Positions 24,084-34,980 of a stretch of DNA of 64,000 nt are shown in pieces. The DNA lies in assembly GCA_007922195.1 (NCBI GenBank), contig ML681971.1, positions 19,046,238 through 19,110,237 on the forward strand, in the 5' to 3' direction. The notes beneath the pieces are model-generated. The model did not search any database. It worked only from the letters and a program-made list of their open reading frames with translations, and was not told the origin of the DNA. Source of the stretch: Podocnemis expansa. Lineage: Eukaryota; Chordata; Testudines; Podocnemididae. The position numbers and the translations under genes were made by a program. Position 1 is the first letter of the stretch. The number at the start of each line of letters is the position of its first letter.

Positions 24084-24567
24084 CAGGTGAAGGCAACCCC
24101 TGGCACGTGTGCTAATAGTGGCACCCAAGCCTATTCAGAGCAGCACGCGGCACCCTCTGTGGTACCAAAGAAATTGCCACTCCTGTCACCAAAAGCCACT
24201 CTGGGCAGCTTCCTTCAGGTGCAGCTGGGACACAGTGGATCCCACCATGCCTATGCTTCCATGAAACACAGAAAAAAGCTGCCCAGAGTGGCTCCTCTCT
24301 GTAGTGTGATACTCCCCAAAGGAGCCACTCCGGGCAGTTCTTTCTGTAACATTCCTGGGAACCCCTGTCCCCAGGCACACTGCCAAGATGAGCCACTCTG
24401 GGTGACTCTTTCTGTGGCATGCCTGAGAAGTGTTCCCACTCCAGCTGTGACCACTACTGAATTTTCAGGCAACTGCCACATTTTTTCAGCAGAGGGGGCC
24501 GCCAGCACCAGCTGAGGGTCAGTGAAGAAGGACTGGCACAGGGGTTGGCAAAGATTGCTGACCTTTG
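24084..24567. mobile_element. non-autonomous hAT element, family D
   Basis: The left end CAGGTGAAGGCAACCCCTGG and the right end AAAGATTGCTGACCTTTG are diverged inverted termini of the hAT type CAGGGGTCGGCAACC. Flanking 8-bp repeats ATTTATCA (24076-24083) and ATCTATCA (24568-24575) agree at 7 of 8 positions. The interior repeats a GCCACTCTGGGCAG-type motif several times, including once inverted near 24280. This is why long but meaningless open frames (up to 151 codons) cross it. No transposase is encoded. Confidence 0.82.
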
Positions 24568-24651
24568 ATCTATCAGTTTGCAAACTCCATTTTGCATATG
24601 AGGGTCATGCCTCTGTTATGCTTTACTGCCATGTTGGACTGAAATTCTAAT

Positions 24652-24886
24652 AAGGAATCCTGTGGCACTTAAAGACTAACAAATTTATTTATTACATGAG
24701 CTTTCATGGGAGAAAATGCCACTTCATCAGATGCTTTGAAGATGGGGGAACTTCAAAGTGTCTGACAAAGTGGGATTTTCTCCCACAAAAGGTCATGTAG
24801 TAAATAAATTTGTTAGTCTTTAAGTGCCACAGGGCTTCTTTTGGTTTTTACTGAACTAGACTATCATGGCTGCCCTTTTAGAAATA
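24652..24886. mobile_element. palindromic Penelope-tail element with 11-bp target duplication
   Basis: Two inverted arms share GTGGCACTTAAAGACTAACA (left) and TTTGTTAGTCTTTAAGTGCC (right), with the right arm continuing to TACTGAACTAGACTATCATG and GGCTGCCCTTTTAG. A perfect 11-bp direct repeat, GAAATTCTAAT, flanks it (24641-24651 and 24887-24897). The arms match the 3' tail of the GIY-YIG fragment at 60540-61215. On the minus strand the left arm carries CTGATGA (24724-24730), a hairpin-like spacer and GAAA (24702-24705), resembling part of a hammerhead core. Confidence 0.85.
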
Positions 24887-24897
24887 GAAATTCTAAT

Positions 24898-25240
24898 GTG
24901 GAGAGATTGTTTAACTCACTCAGGATAGGTCTCTAGTCAAATACAAACATACACTACATAAAACAGGTAGGCTCCCAATCAGGAGAATTGGTTTGTCAGC
25001 GGAGAGTTATGATAAACATAGTTTGCTGATGTTCGAGGAACTGGAACATTATAGAGGGGCTGGAATGATCTCTTTGGGTCTTCTGCTGCTGATTTCCCCA
25101 ACTGAAGCAGAGGGGAGTTGCTAGAGAAGCCTGATAAGACAGGGTGAGGCCCTATCTACCTGTACCCAGACAGTCCCTTCAGGCTCCCAAAGGAAGGCTG
25201 AGCTAGAATGAGGGGCATTTCATTCAGGATGTTTTTTACA
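24898..25240. other. unique sequence, nothing recognised
   Basis: Spacer between the palindromic element and hAT family E. No coding or repeat signature is visible. Confidence 0.4.
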
Positions 25241-25248
25241 TATACAAG

Positions 25249-25644
25249 CAGAGGCGGCTTTTGGGGTAGGCAAAGCAGGCACCCACCTAGGGCCCCAAGC
25301 GGTGAGGGGCCCCATCCCCAACTTAGTGGATAGCCGTGGCAGTCGCCTGCTTTGCCTTCCCCCAAAGCAGTCTCTGCTTTGGTCGGCAGCAAGATTCTTC
25401 TGAGCTGTGGCAGGCACAGATAGTCTGGGACAGAGCCACTGGGGTGGGGGCAGAGCAGGGGCCGTGGCTGGGGGACGGCTACAAAGGAAGGGGTGGGCGC
25501 CCTGGCATTGGGCCAGGGCTGTGGGTGGGAGCAGTCACAGGGAGCTGGTGCCGCAGGGAAGGGCCACAGCCAGTGGTTGGGAGTCTATTGGGGCCCTGCA
25601 ATAGGCCTTCACCTAGGGCCCCAGATAGCCTAAGGCCACCTCTG
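25249..25644. mobile_element. non-autonomous hAT element, family E
   Basis: The left end CAGAGGCGGCTTTTGG and the right end TAAGGCCACCTCTG are inverted termini. The flanking 8-bp repeats TATACAAG (25241-25248) and TATACAGT (25645-25652) agree at 6 of 8 positions. Subterminal blocks CACCTAGGGCCCC occur near both ends (about 25280 and 25610). The GC-rich interior produces a spurious 142-codon open frame and encodes no transposase. Confidence 0.82.
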
Positions 25645-25652
25645 TATACAGT

Positions 25653-28539
25653 ACTTATGCAAAGCCTGCTACCATGTTTTAAGTATTATAGCTGTCCCCT
25701 GCCCTTTGAAAGAGAGAAAAAAAGGGGTTCACACATTAGGGTAGAGTTCCGGGAATGGGTTTAAACTACAGCAGGGGTCAACACTGATTTCAAGGCCTGG
25801 GCAGTGAATCGTGTGGCTGCAGAGCTCAAGAGGAAGTGTCATACAATCTGCATCTGAAGAATGTGCCCAGAGAGGGGCTAAGGCAGTGAAATAGCTGGCC
25901 TTCTTTCAGACACACCCAGGAATTTTGTTTCTGTACAGCTCTCAGCAGTTCTGTGAGTGGCCAAGAGCCACTAATCCGCTAGGTCTATGGCAGTCCTCTT
26001 CCCAGCCCACCAACCATGTGCCAAACATAGGGACCAGTCCCTCAACCTTTCTTCACCCAACCACTCAGGAGCAAATTCATTGGCTTCAAAGTTTGCTCTG
26101 TGTTGAAATAATGATTGAGTCTTTATCGGGGTTGACTGGATTTAAAGAAAGATAATGAAATGTCCAGAGGAATCACTAAGGCAGATGAGAAGAAATAATT
26201 CTGTTTGATTCCATCATTAGCTCACATTTTATGCAAGTAAAAAACCTCTCATTTTCTCTTAAATCCTACATTAATTATGTGCTTGTGGAAAACATCTTGC
26301 AGGAAAAAAAGATTTGAAAGATGGCTTCAGTTATCAGTCTTGTCAATCTAGTATCTTTCACCCACTGGGACTGCACATTAGGTTAATTGTAGAACTTGGC
26401 CAATATTAAATGCTTTTTTTTTTTAGGACTTCTTTCTTGAAAGTGAATTTTTGGCCTTGGGGACAACTATAATCTTGGGCCTGAGTTTTCTCACTCATCT
26501 TATGAAAGACAGGAAATCAATGTATTTACACCTTCTAAAACTGTTGTAGTAAGGTCAGAATTGAGTCCTCTGCACTCATTTTGAGCAGTAAAATAAGTCT
26601 GATCCTTCCCTCTTTGAAGTAAGTGTTAAAACTATTCCTTACTTCAGTGGATGCATGCTCAATTCCATAGTAATTCCTGTAAGTAATCCTTATTAATTAC
26701 ACCATTATATGATTATTCAGCTCCACTGGAAAGCCATGTACTTTCCACCACTGAGCTGCGGATCTTTCTTTTCAGTGGCTCACTATTTGTTTCCATCAAT
26801 TTCCCCAAAAGACTGTCACTTCTCATTGCGATATAAGTTCTTCCATCCTCTCCACTTTGTCCCATACTGCTCCTCAGGAGATCCCATTGCATTAGGTCTA
26901 GTAGCAAAACGTTGTCTCCTCTTTCTGATGGATTCTGAGTCAGAAGTTTCAAAATAGATCTTACTACAGAGGATTTTTTCCTGTTCAGCATGTGCCAGAG
27001 CTTAGGTGCTGTAATTTCCCACCTCATGAACATATGGGGTGAAAGTCTGGCTGAAAAAGATCCATGAGAATTTTGCCATGATTTCAGTGGGTCAAATCCT
27101 GAGGGAAGCTAAACCACTGTAAATGAGTTGCAAATAGTCAAATTGCTCAGCTTCTCCTCAGTCCTGGCTCGTTTTATGCATCTCAACATAAGTAGCAAGC
27201 ACTTGGTGATAATTGGCTTGCAACCAAGTAATTTAGTTCATCCATTGTAAAACAATGTATTAGAACTTGCTTCCAAGCTTTTTCCCTCAGGTAAATCTTG
27301 ACAGGTACGTGGCAACACTTCATACACCACCAGGAAATAGGGGTTCTGCTGGAACTATGAAGGTTTTTCAAAGAAAAATTTTGACAGAAACATGCCTTAA
27401 TTTTAAAGTTCAGCATCATTAATATTTTATCTTTGATATTAGTCAGCGCTCCTATCTATAGAAAATTAAGATCCATGTAATTAGGGATGTCAGCAGTTAG
27501 GAAAATGACTTGGAAAGATGTCTTTAGTTCTGAACTGACATAATTGAACTAAAAAAGTGTTTTAGAATAAGCTAATAATAAGCAAGCTAGAATGTTTCTG
27601 GGGGAGGAAAACAGATTTTTCAGGATTGGCTTCCTTTGTCACCTGCTGAGAAATCAGTTCTGATGTCTTGCTAAATGACAATTGTTTTCTGTCTTTCTGC
27701 TCCATTACTTGTTTGGCTTGCCAGGGAGAGTTAGTGAGGTGGCTTCTTTTCTTCTGGGTGTTTAGATGTGTGTCTGTACTGCATGTGCATGTGTGCATCT
27801 AGAATAGAATTTTAACTAATGATATGCAGATAGGCTTGTTAATTGTGGTCGTCACTGAGCAAGGCATTACTGCTGACCCAAGGACAGTGATTACCTTAAA
27901 CCAGAAGCTGATCCACTTAATTATGTTGAATTGTATTCCTCAGAGAGCCCCTGTGACACCCAGTGGGACTCTAGGTTGAGTAAGAGGATATCCAGGATGA
28001 GTAAATACATTTGAACCTGTCCCTTAGGGACTATTCCTGTAGTTGAGAGCTGATTGGGTGTTTAAAAATAACCCATTCATAAATGGACCACCACACTGTG
28101 AAGCTTCCTACAGTGAAAGCCTAGCACATCAAGACCCCAATAGAGCCTGGATTTCACCACCCCGCCCCCGACTGAAAATCCTGTAGAATCTCGTAAGGAT
28201 CAAGTCAATAGGATAAAAACTAAGAACTTTTCTGTGGCTACCACCCCCCATATTCTATAAACCTATAGAAATGCATCTTTTGGCACAGCATCTTTACAAA
28301 AAAGAACTACTACTGAAAAAGTCTCTTACTCTATTAAAAACTGTAGGACTTTCATAAAAGCCTAGACTATTGCAGAAATTACTTGGATTTTCATGCATGT
28401 TTGCAAATCATAATGGGTTCATGGCTCTTTTCCCTGTACCTTTTTTTTAATTAAAAACTAATGAACAGTGGATTTTACCACGAATTATCTATTTTTTTTT
28501 TTAATTCTTGCTGTACTGATACTTAAGGAGTGCCCAGAA
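25653..28539. other. unique sequence, nothing recognised
   Basis: No gene or complete element is recognised. CAGGGGTCAACACTG at about 25773 looks like a hAT terminus but has no matching partner within range. Confidence 0.45.
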
Positions 28540-30478
28540 CATTAATGCATGATCTAAAATGTACTGACAATTAACAGCCCAAGCAGTCAAATTCAAAGTA
28601 TCAACAAGAATTTTGTTGGGTACCAATAAAGCTTACTATAGGCTTAAAATCTGGAACTGAAAATAGCAAGAAGAGCATGTCAAAGACCCCATTCAACCTT
28701 TATCAGAATAACACTCTTCTAATGTGCTAAGAACAAAAAGAAAAATGGTCAAATGATGTAGAAAAAGAGGAAAAAATTGCCTTGACTGATTGTCCAGTAA
28801 TTTTGAGTCCCAGGAAGGTGTAATGTACACAGTACACTGATAAAGGTTTTACATTATCAGCCAGTAGCTAGTAAACCTCTGCTAGAGAGGTCTGAGCCAA
28901 TGCATCAATAATAGCAGAACATCATTACAATTCTTAGAGAAATAGTAACCAATTCTTCCTTTTTTCTTTGTTTCCCAAAAAAGGGGGGGGGAGGCCTGAA
29001 ACTGCAACGAGACAGGATTATGGCACATTTGTAACATAATGATCATTACCTATTCCTTTAGTGTTCATTATTGGTACATGAATCATAATGAACTCATCTG
29101 GTATTAATATGAATATAAAATGCAAATGCATGCAAATTCTGGTGTAATTCAGCATAATTTAATATACCATTAAACTCGTTGATGAGCTGCCCGTGATCTG
29201 AGGTCTTTGTTTAACGAGACTGGCTATTATGGAAACATAAAGGAGCAATAATTTGGCTACTGGTTACCTTATGGGACTACTAGAAGTCATCAGTCATTGC
29301 AAGTGACAATTGAAAACAGACTACTTAATTCAGAAACTAAAGCAACTAACATAGCATAATTCCACCATTTTATAGTCCACTTATTTTCTCTTACCGCTCA
29401 TTAATCATCAGCATTCCTTAACTGGAAGTCCATTTTACTTTTCTTCTTCCCTCTTCAGGCGCAACTTTGCAAAGTGGTGGGTTCATTTGTTTTGACAAAG
29501 AAGTTGAAAAGAGCCCTCCAAACCTTCCTGACCTGCTTGCTTTCTTCATAAATGAGAACTGATAAGGCGGCCCAAAGAAGACAGTGTATGAGAATATGGG
29601 GCCCACGTAACAGTTCTTATATTGTTTCCCTCTTGGCCCGTGAATCCTTGCCTTTGCTCGGGATATACAAGTGTCTGTGTCTCGGAAGAGCATTCTTTCC
29701 CTCCTCTGTTAGGGCAGGGAGGAATAAAATAAAGAAGGGGGAAGAAGGCACTCAGTTTTCTGTCACCCACCTGGGTTGTCTGTTGGCTTTTTAAATGCCC
29801 TGATCAGGGTTAGATGTTTCTCCCATGTTTTGGTAATGCCTGGTCCTGGCAGTCTTGGGGAGGATAGGTTGGTGACTTTCTCCCTGTTTGCTGATTTGTC
29901 CCTGAAATTGGTGGTCTCTGAAGCACAACAGTGTTACCCAATTATTACTCTTTCCTGTGACTAGCATTTCCTTTTTATGCTTCTTCCCTCCAGATGGTGC
30001 AAGCCTTGCAAGTCTGTATAAATCTAGGAGGGCTCAAGCTTGCTCCTCTGTAGGCTGATGGGATGCCTGCTTATGACCTCTCTAACACAATGGGATCCTG
30101 TTTTTGGACTTTCTTGGTGATCACAAAGGTAGCGAAACTAACATTTTTACACCACTGTCCAGATGTGCCGCCTGATGACCCTTCCTGCAAAATGTAGAAA
30201 AACATTCTCTTTGAGAACTTTTGCTGTCCACCCATGGCTGGTGGTTGGGGTAGATTCCTGTTTTTATGATCAGAAATATTTTTATAAAATCAAGGGGTTT
30301 TTATTGGTTGCTTCAGGATTTGTTGCCTGGAGACCACCTGGTTCCCACTGGCAAAAAACATGGGTAGATAAGGGTTAAACAGGTCCTCTGAGTCTGCTAT
30401 TTACATACCCCTTGAAAGTGTCATGTAAGGCCTTGACTGAAAGTCTGTGAAACACTAATCATCATAATTATTGGGAAA
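28540..30478. other. unique AT-rich sequence, possible conserved block 29000-29240
   Basis: No coding signature is visible. The block 29000-29240 holds octamer-like ATGCAAAT/ATGCAAATT words and several TAATTT/ATTAAA cores without low complexity. A conserved non-coding element is possible but untested. A G-run lies at about 28984-28991. Confidence 0.35.
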
Positions 30479-30492
30479 TGTGTGTTGTCTGT

Positions 30493-30671
30493 AATTTCCA
30501 GAGGGGTAGCTGTGTTAGTCTGTATATAGCAAAAGCAGCGAGAGTCCTGTGGCACCTCATAGACTAACAGATTTCTTCGAGCGTAAGCTTTCATGGGTTT
30601 CAAGCTATCTGATGAAAGCTTATGCTCGAAGAAATATGTTAGTCTATAAGGTGCCATAGGACTGGCCCTGC
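30493..30671. mobile_element. palindromic Penelope-tail element, near-perfect arms
   Basis: The left side begins TTTCCAGAGGGGTAGC, then TGTGTTAGTCTGTATATAGC and GTCCTGTGGCACCTCATAGA, which turns into an inverted copy (TTAGTCTATAAGGTGCCATA) on the right. The centre is AAGCTATCTGATGAAAGCTT. Flanks show TGTGTGTTGTCTGT (30479-30492) and a near copy, TTGTGTTGTTTCTGT (about 30672-30686), one insertion apart, consistent with a 13-15 bp target duplication. On the minus strand GAAAGCTTACGCTC recurs, matching the block after the GAAA box in other copies. Confidence 0.78.
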
Positions 30672-30685
30672 TTGTGTTGTTTCTG

Positions 30686-31162
30686 TGTTTGTGTTTTTTT
30701 CCCCCTCCTTAAACATTATCCATATAGACAAGTTGTTATGGTTTAACTTGGGGCTGGTCACCAAAAGGTGAGAAACAGGTTGTTCTCTGCACCTCCCCCC
30801 GTCCCCCCCAGTGCTGCAGGCAACAGATGTTTCAGGCTGGCTACTTGTAAATTCAGTTTTGTGTTCCTGTACAATAAATTTCTATGTACTGTCTGAGCAA
30901 AATTCTAATCAAGTGACTGTAGAGTCTTCAGGGTTGATTCTAGACAGGAAAACACAAGCAATGGGTATTATCTCATTCACAAGTAAAGATGATGGTTTTG
31001 TTTTGTTTTGTTTTGTTTCTATTTGACTGACAATAGTGACAGACACAATTTGCACCTTTACATTGATAAGGCAAGAGAACAGGACAGATTGCCTTATGAC
31101 TGAAAGATCATAGGTCAGCATAACTGCAATACATTGAAAGGTATGAGGTGAGCTTTTGCTCA
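30686..31162. other. unique sequence with a short TTTTG repeat
   Basis: Nothing coding. A (TTTTG)n tract occupies about 30994-31017, and a C-rich stretch lies at about 30786-30810. Confidence 0.4.
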
Positions 31163-31170
31163 GTATAGAC

Positions 31171-31353
31171 CAGGGGTCTCAAACATGCGGCCCAAGGGCC
31201 ACATGCAGCCCAAAGCTATTTCTCGCAACCCGCAATGACACTATTATTGCAAATACTGGTAATGTTGTATGAAAAGATTTCAGTGGTGCGGCCCTCAGGC
31301 TAACGTAATAGCCCTCATGCAGCCCTCATGGTGATTTGAGTTTGAGACCCCTG
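31171..31353. mobile_element. short non-autonomous hAT element, family F
   Basis: The inverted termini are CAGGGGTCTCAAACATGCGG and GAGTTTGAGACCCCTG. They share at least 14 bases and are flanked by a perfect 8-bp direct repeat, GTATAGAC (31163-31170 and 31354-31361). The element is only 183 bp. It carries repeated GCGGCCC/GCAGCCC words and has no coding capacity. The perfect duplication makes this one of the clearest boundaries in the window. Confidence 0.94.
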
Positions 31354-31361
31354 GTATAGAC

Positions 31362-34345
31362 CATCTTGTTAGTTAAGCTTAAACTGCAAAAGGTTATGAT
31401 GTTTTATAGGTAATTTTGTTTCTAGTCATTCTACTTACTGATTCTCAAATCACTGGTCTTTGTTTAAGTAGCTTCTTGTTTATTGTTAACACACAGCTCT
31501 TAGAGGTGTTTTTAAATGGAGTTGTGCTTTAAGATCTACTGTTCCTTTGGGAGCCGAGGAGCTGGGGATTTGAGCATGTCCAGTGGCTCAGGAGTGCTGG
31601 GTACTCTAGGGCGAAGCTTGGAGGACTCTGGAGCTGGATTGTGCCACTCCTTAGCTTGTAAAGAGAATAGAACTTGGAAGGCCCTGCTTCTGTTGCCAGA
31701 AGCAGGTGATGCTGGGGATCTGGCAACAAGTGGCCACGATGCTCAGCCAGTGCAGGAGAACCTTTCGGTTGAGACATCTACTCCCACTTTTTCCATGATG
31801 TAACTTACCCTTCCTCCATGAGCCTCTGTAATGCTGTTCTAGCAAAATTAATGCCTGCTAAAAGCACACCCTGCTACCTCATCAGTGCAATATTAGTTAA
31901 CAAATATCTCTAATTCATTGTCTTTTTACTATTGAGGGAATTATCTTTTCCCTCTTGGGAGGCTGTATCTTGAAAATCAAAATGCATCTTACAAAGCACA
32001 TGAGACACCTGCATGATTACCATAATGAAATTAATTACAAGTATTTTCTCACTTTTGAAAGATGAAGCGCATTAACTAGTGGATGGCTGTCTTTAACAAA
32101 ATATCACTAGTCACATTAAAGGGAAAGTGTTCTCAAAGTTGATCAGCTCTCATTTGAGCAACAGGCATTATAAGGGCTGGTGAAATCATCTTGTACACCA
32201 CCCCCTTTATCAGTTGCAATTAATGTAATAAGCATGACAAAGGGGGTTGGGTTGGATATACACAAGTGCCTTTCCCTTGATTATGAAAGACTTCCATCAT
32301 CAATTAAAGGGGAAAGGTCTTTTTGTCACTTTGTATATTAAGCTGATGTAGTGTGTGCACATTTTCCTATGTGCAGATGACCAAAAAACGTAGCCCTGAG
32401 TTAATAGGCAATGGACAAAAACAGAGAGCAGATTGAGAGAAGGGGAGAGAATACTGCACAGCGCAGAGAACAGAAGGACAAATCCTCTCCAGATGCAAAG
32501 GAGCACAGTTCCTCAGTGGCCTCTTGCATCACAGAAAGCCTGCTGACACCAGCAGCAAATTTGACCCTATGCTAACAGCTTTTCTATAGCACCTTTCAAG
32601 TTCCTAATTATTGATTTTAAAATTGAACAAGTGGTTCACAACAGCCTTGGCGTGTCATTAAAAAGATTATGTATGGTTGTGTCTGCACAGAACACACTGT
32701 CTCTTCGCCAGGGCCTGCCTTTTGGTTTTGGTTTTGGTTTTGTGCAGCACCTAGTGCAATGCTCATTGACATCTTGTGCACCCAATTGACTTATAGAACT
32801 TAATTTATCCAGACCAAAGCTAGGTGGCTGGAGTCAGTGTTTCTGGACCAAAGCTGTAGCTTACACACAGACTCTCAGGGTAAGATCTTCATGTTGTGAA
32901 TAGCTGATGCTGACAGCTAGAGAGACAAAGCCTTGTAAGGCCCCCAAGGTTGCAGGGCAGGTATTGAGACAACCTATCACTGGTCTAGACTGCACCATGG
33001 AAAATGAGAGAAGGTAAATAACTTTTATTATTTTGGCTTCCAAGAAAATGTAAAAGAAATTGTTTGTTTCTTAGTAGTCAATGGGCTAAAGATTTGGTCA
33101 GTGTCCTGGGAAGCCGGGGCTTATGCCTGCCAATTTCTGTTTCCCTGAGTAAGCAGAAAGAGGGCCCCACAAGATGACTCTCAGGGGCAAAATACAGTAT
33201 CAACACTTCACAGAATCAATAAACCTTTCCAAACTAGGGTCTTTGTCATGACAGAAGTTGCTGTCCAGTTGCATCCTGATACCAGTTATCTCTTGATTCC
33301 AATAAAAGAAAATAATTACAATTTAACGGGGTTTAAATGTTCTTACAGCTTTGTTTCCAGTGACTGCTTTTGATTGGATCTTAAGAGAAAAGGATCTGCT
33401 TTAGTTGGTGTCACTAGTATTGATCTTGCCAAGGTGAAATTAATGGAAGTGTTTCTCCTCTTTATTGCTTCAGGACTTGCTGTCTAGAAGAAGGAAAAAC
33501 ATTTGTCTGTTTGTGGTTCTCCTTGCAGTTGCTTCTTAGAACAACAAATAACTGATTTTGTTTCTCTTTCCCTTTTAAAAATGTACATATTTAATACATT
33601 AAACTTGCTAGGTAACGTTTTTTCTGGGGAGGGGGAGAATCTTGCATTGTTAATATTGTGTAAGCTAATTTCAGAAAATGCAAGCAAACAGTGAAAGAAG
33701 AGAATCAAATTATCCTTCACTTTTAGAAAGGTCACCCATTTACAACAATAGGTAATGAAGGAAAAATATTGCTCTTGTTTTCTTGGTATGACTCTGCCTT
33801 TGTCTGGACTCTTCTGGACTGGAGGGAGCTGAACTGCATAACAGATTATGAAATTTAAAGACTTGCAGTGATTGTTTTCTAAAAGCAGTGCAACATTTAC
33901 ACTTAAGCATTACCTCCATAAACATGTAGTAGATCTATGGAAATATAGCAAGTTGCTATTGGCACAGTCCTGATCTGATAAAATGAATGTTTTTTCCTCA
34001 CTCATTTTATTTCAATCCTTTGTTTAAACTACTTTTTCCTTTGAAAACTTAGTGTGTGACATTACAACCTTGCATAGAGCCAGGGGTCAATGAGGACTGA
34101 AGCAAAGTTATGTAAACGTATAGGCAAAAGGCCCAGTTTTTATTGCAATAAATGAACACTCAGGCAGCAGGCTTGATTTGCATTGCTACACAGGTAAAGA
34201 ATGTGAGCACATCTTAAATGCTTCACTGAATGAGGGCAAACATGAGGAGCAACTCCTTTCAAGTAATGTATGGAGAAGAGGAGGGAGGGAAAAGTGATCA
34301 CAGCCATGACATATCAGCTGCCTTCTTCTAATTTTAGAGCCTTAA
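31362..34345. other. unique sequence, possible conserved block 31880-32260
   Basis: No gene is recognised. A (TTTTGG)n tract occupies about 32720-32742. The block 31880-32260 is AT-rich, free of repeats and rich in TAATTA-like words, so it is a candidate conserved non-coding element. Confidence 0.35.
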
Positions 34346-34980
34346 GGCTGTATTCACACAGCACTTTTGTTTTGGAACAACCTCGTTGTCTTGAAACAAA
34401 AAAAAAAAACATGTTCACACAACGCACCGTTGTTTCGAAACAATGGGAACCCGTTGTTTCAAAACAAGGGCGTTGTTTTGAAACAAGTTAAACCCCATTT
34501 GGGGGCGAAACAACCTTGTTTCAAAACCCTTGTTTCAAAACAACTCATGTGAACATGTTGTTTCGGAACAACAGGTCAAGGGCTGCCCCCTTAGCACCCT
34601 GGCCAGGGAACACTCAGCACCCTGGCCAGGGTGCTGAGGGGTGTCCCCTGGCCAGCACCTGCAAAGGGGGCCTGCAGGCACCGGTGGGCTGCAGCACAGC
34701 CCAGCGCTGAACCCCGCTGGTGCCTGCAGAGCCCCTTTGCAGGCACCGGCCGGGTTCAGCACTGGGCTGCGCTGAACCCCGCCAGTGCCCGCAGCCCCCT
34801 GAGGAAGCAAAATAGCAGGTTCACAGTGTGAACCTGCTATTTTGTTTCCCGCCTTTTTCCTTATTTCGAAATAACTATTTGTTAATTCAAAATAAGTTAT
34901 TTCAAAATAAGGCATTATTTCGAAACAAGTTGTTTCAACACAACTTCTTTCGAAATAACCATCTGTGTGTGAATACAGCC
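34346..34980. mobile_element. long-TIR DNA transposon (MITE-like), copy 1
   Basis: The termini GGCTGTATTCACACAGCA and TGTGTGTGAATACAGCC are inverted. Subterminal regions on both sides are filled with TTGTTTCGAAACAA / TTATTTCGAAATAA words, giving long imperfect inverted arms of roughly 200 bp. The GC-rich centre (about 34580-34800) contains CAGCACCCTGGCCAGGG repeats shared with the copy at 49092-49679. No transposase is encoded. TTAA lies directly left, but the right flank does not repeat it, so the superfamily is unresolved (a 3-bp-duplicating PIF/Harbinger type is possible). The open frames crossing it are artefacts. Confidence 0.8.

Noticed and set aside
24060..24583. Open frames up to 151 codons
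   Set aside because: They span the internal motif repeats of hAT family D and cross its target duplication; not a gene.
25336..25764. 142-codon open frame
   Set aside because: Starts inside hAT family E and runs past its right end; no domain recognised.
25773..25800. CAGGGGTCAACACTG as a possible hAT terminus
   Set aside because: No matching inverted end and no flanking 8-bp repeat found within the next kilobase.
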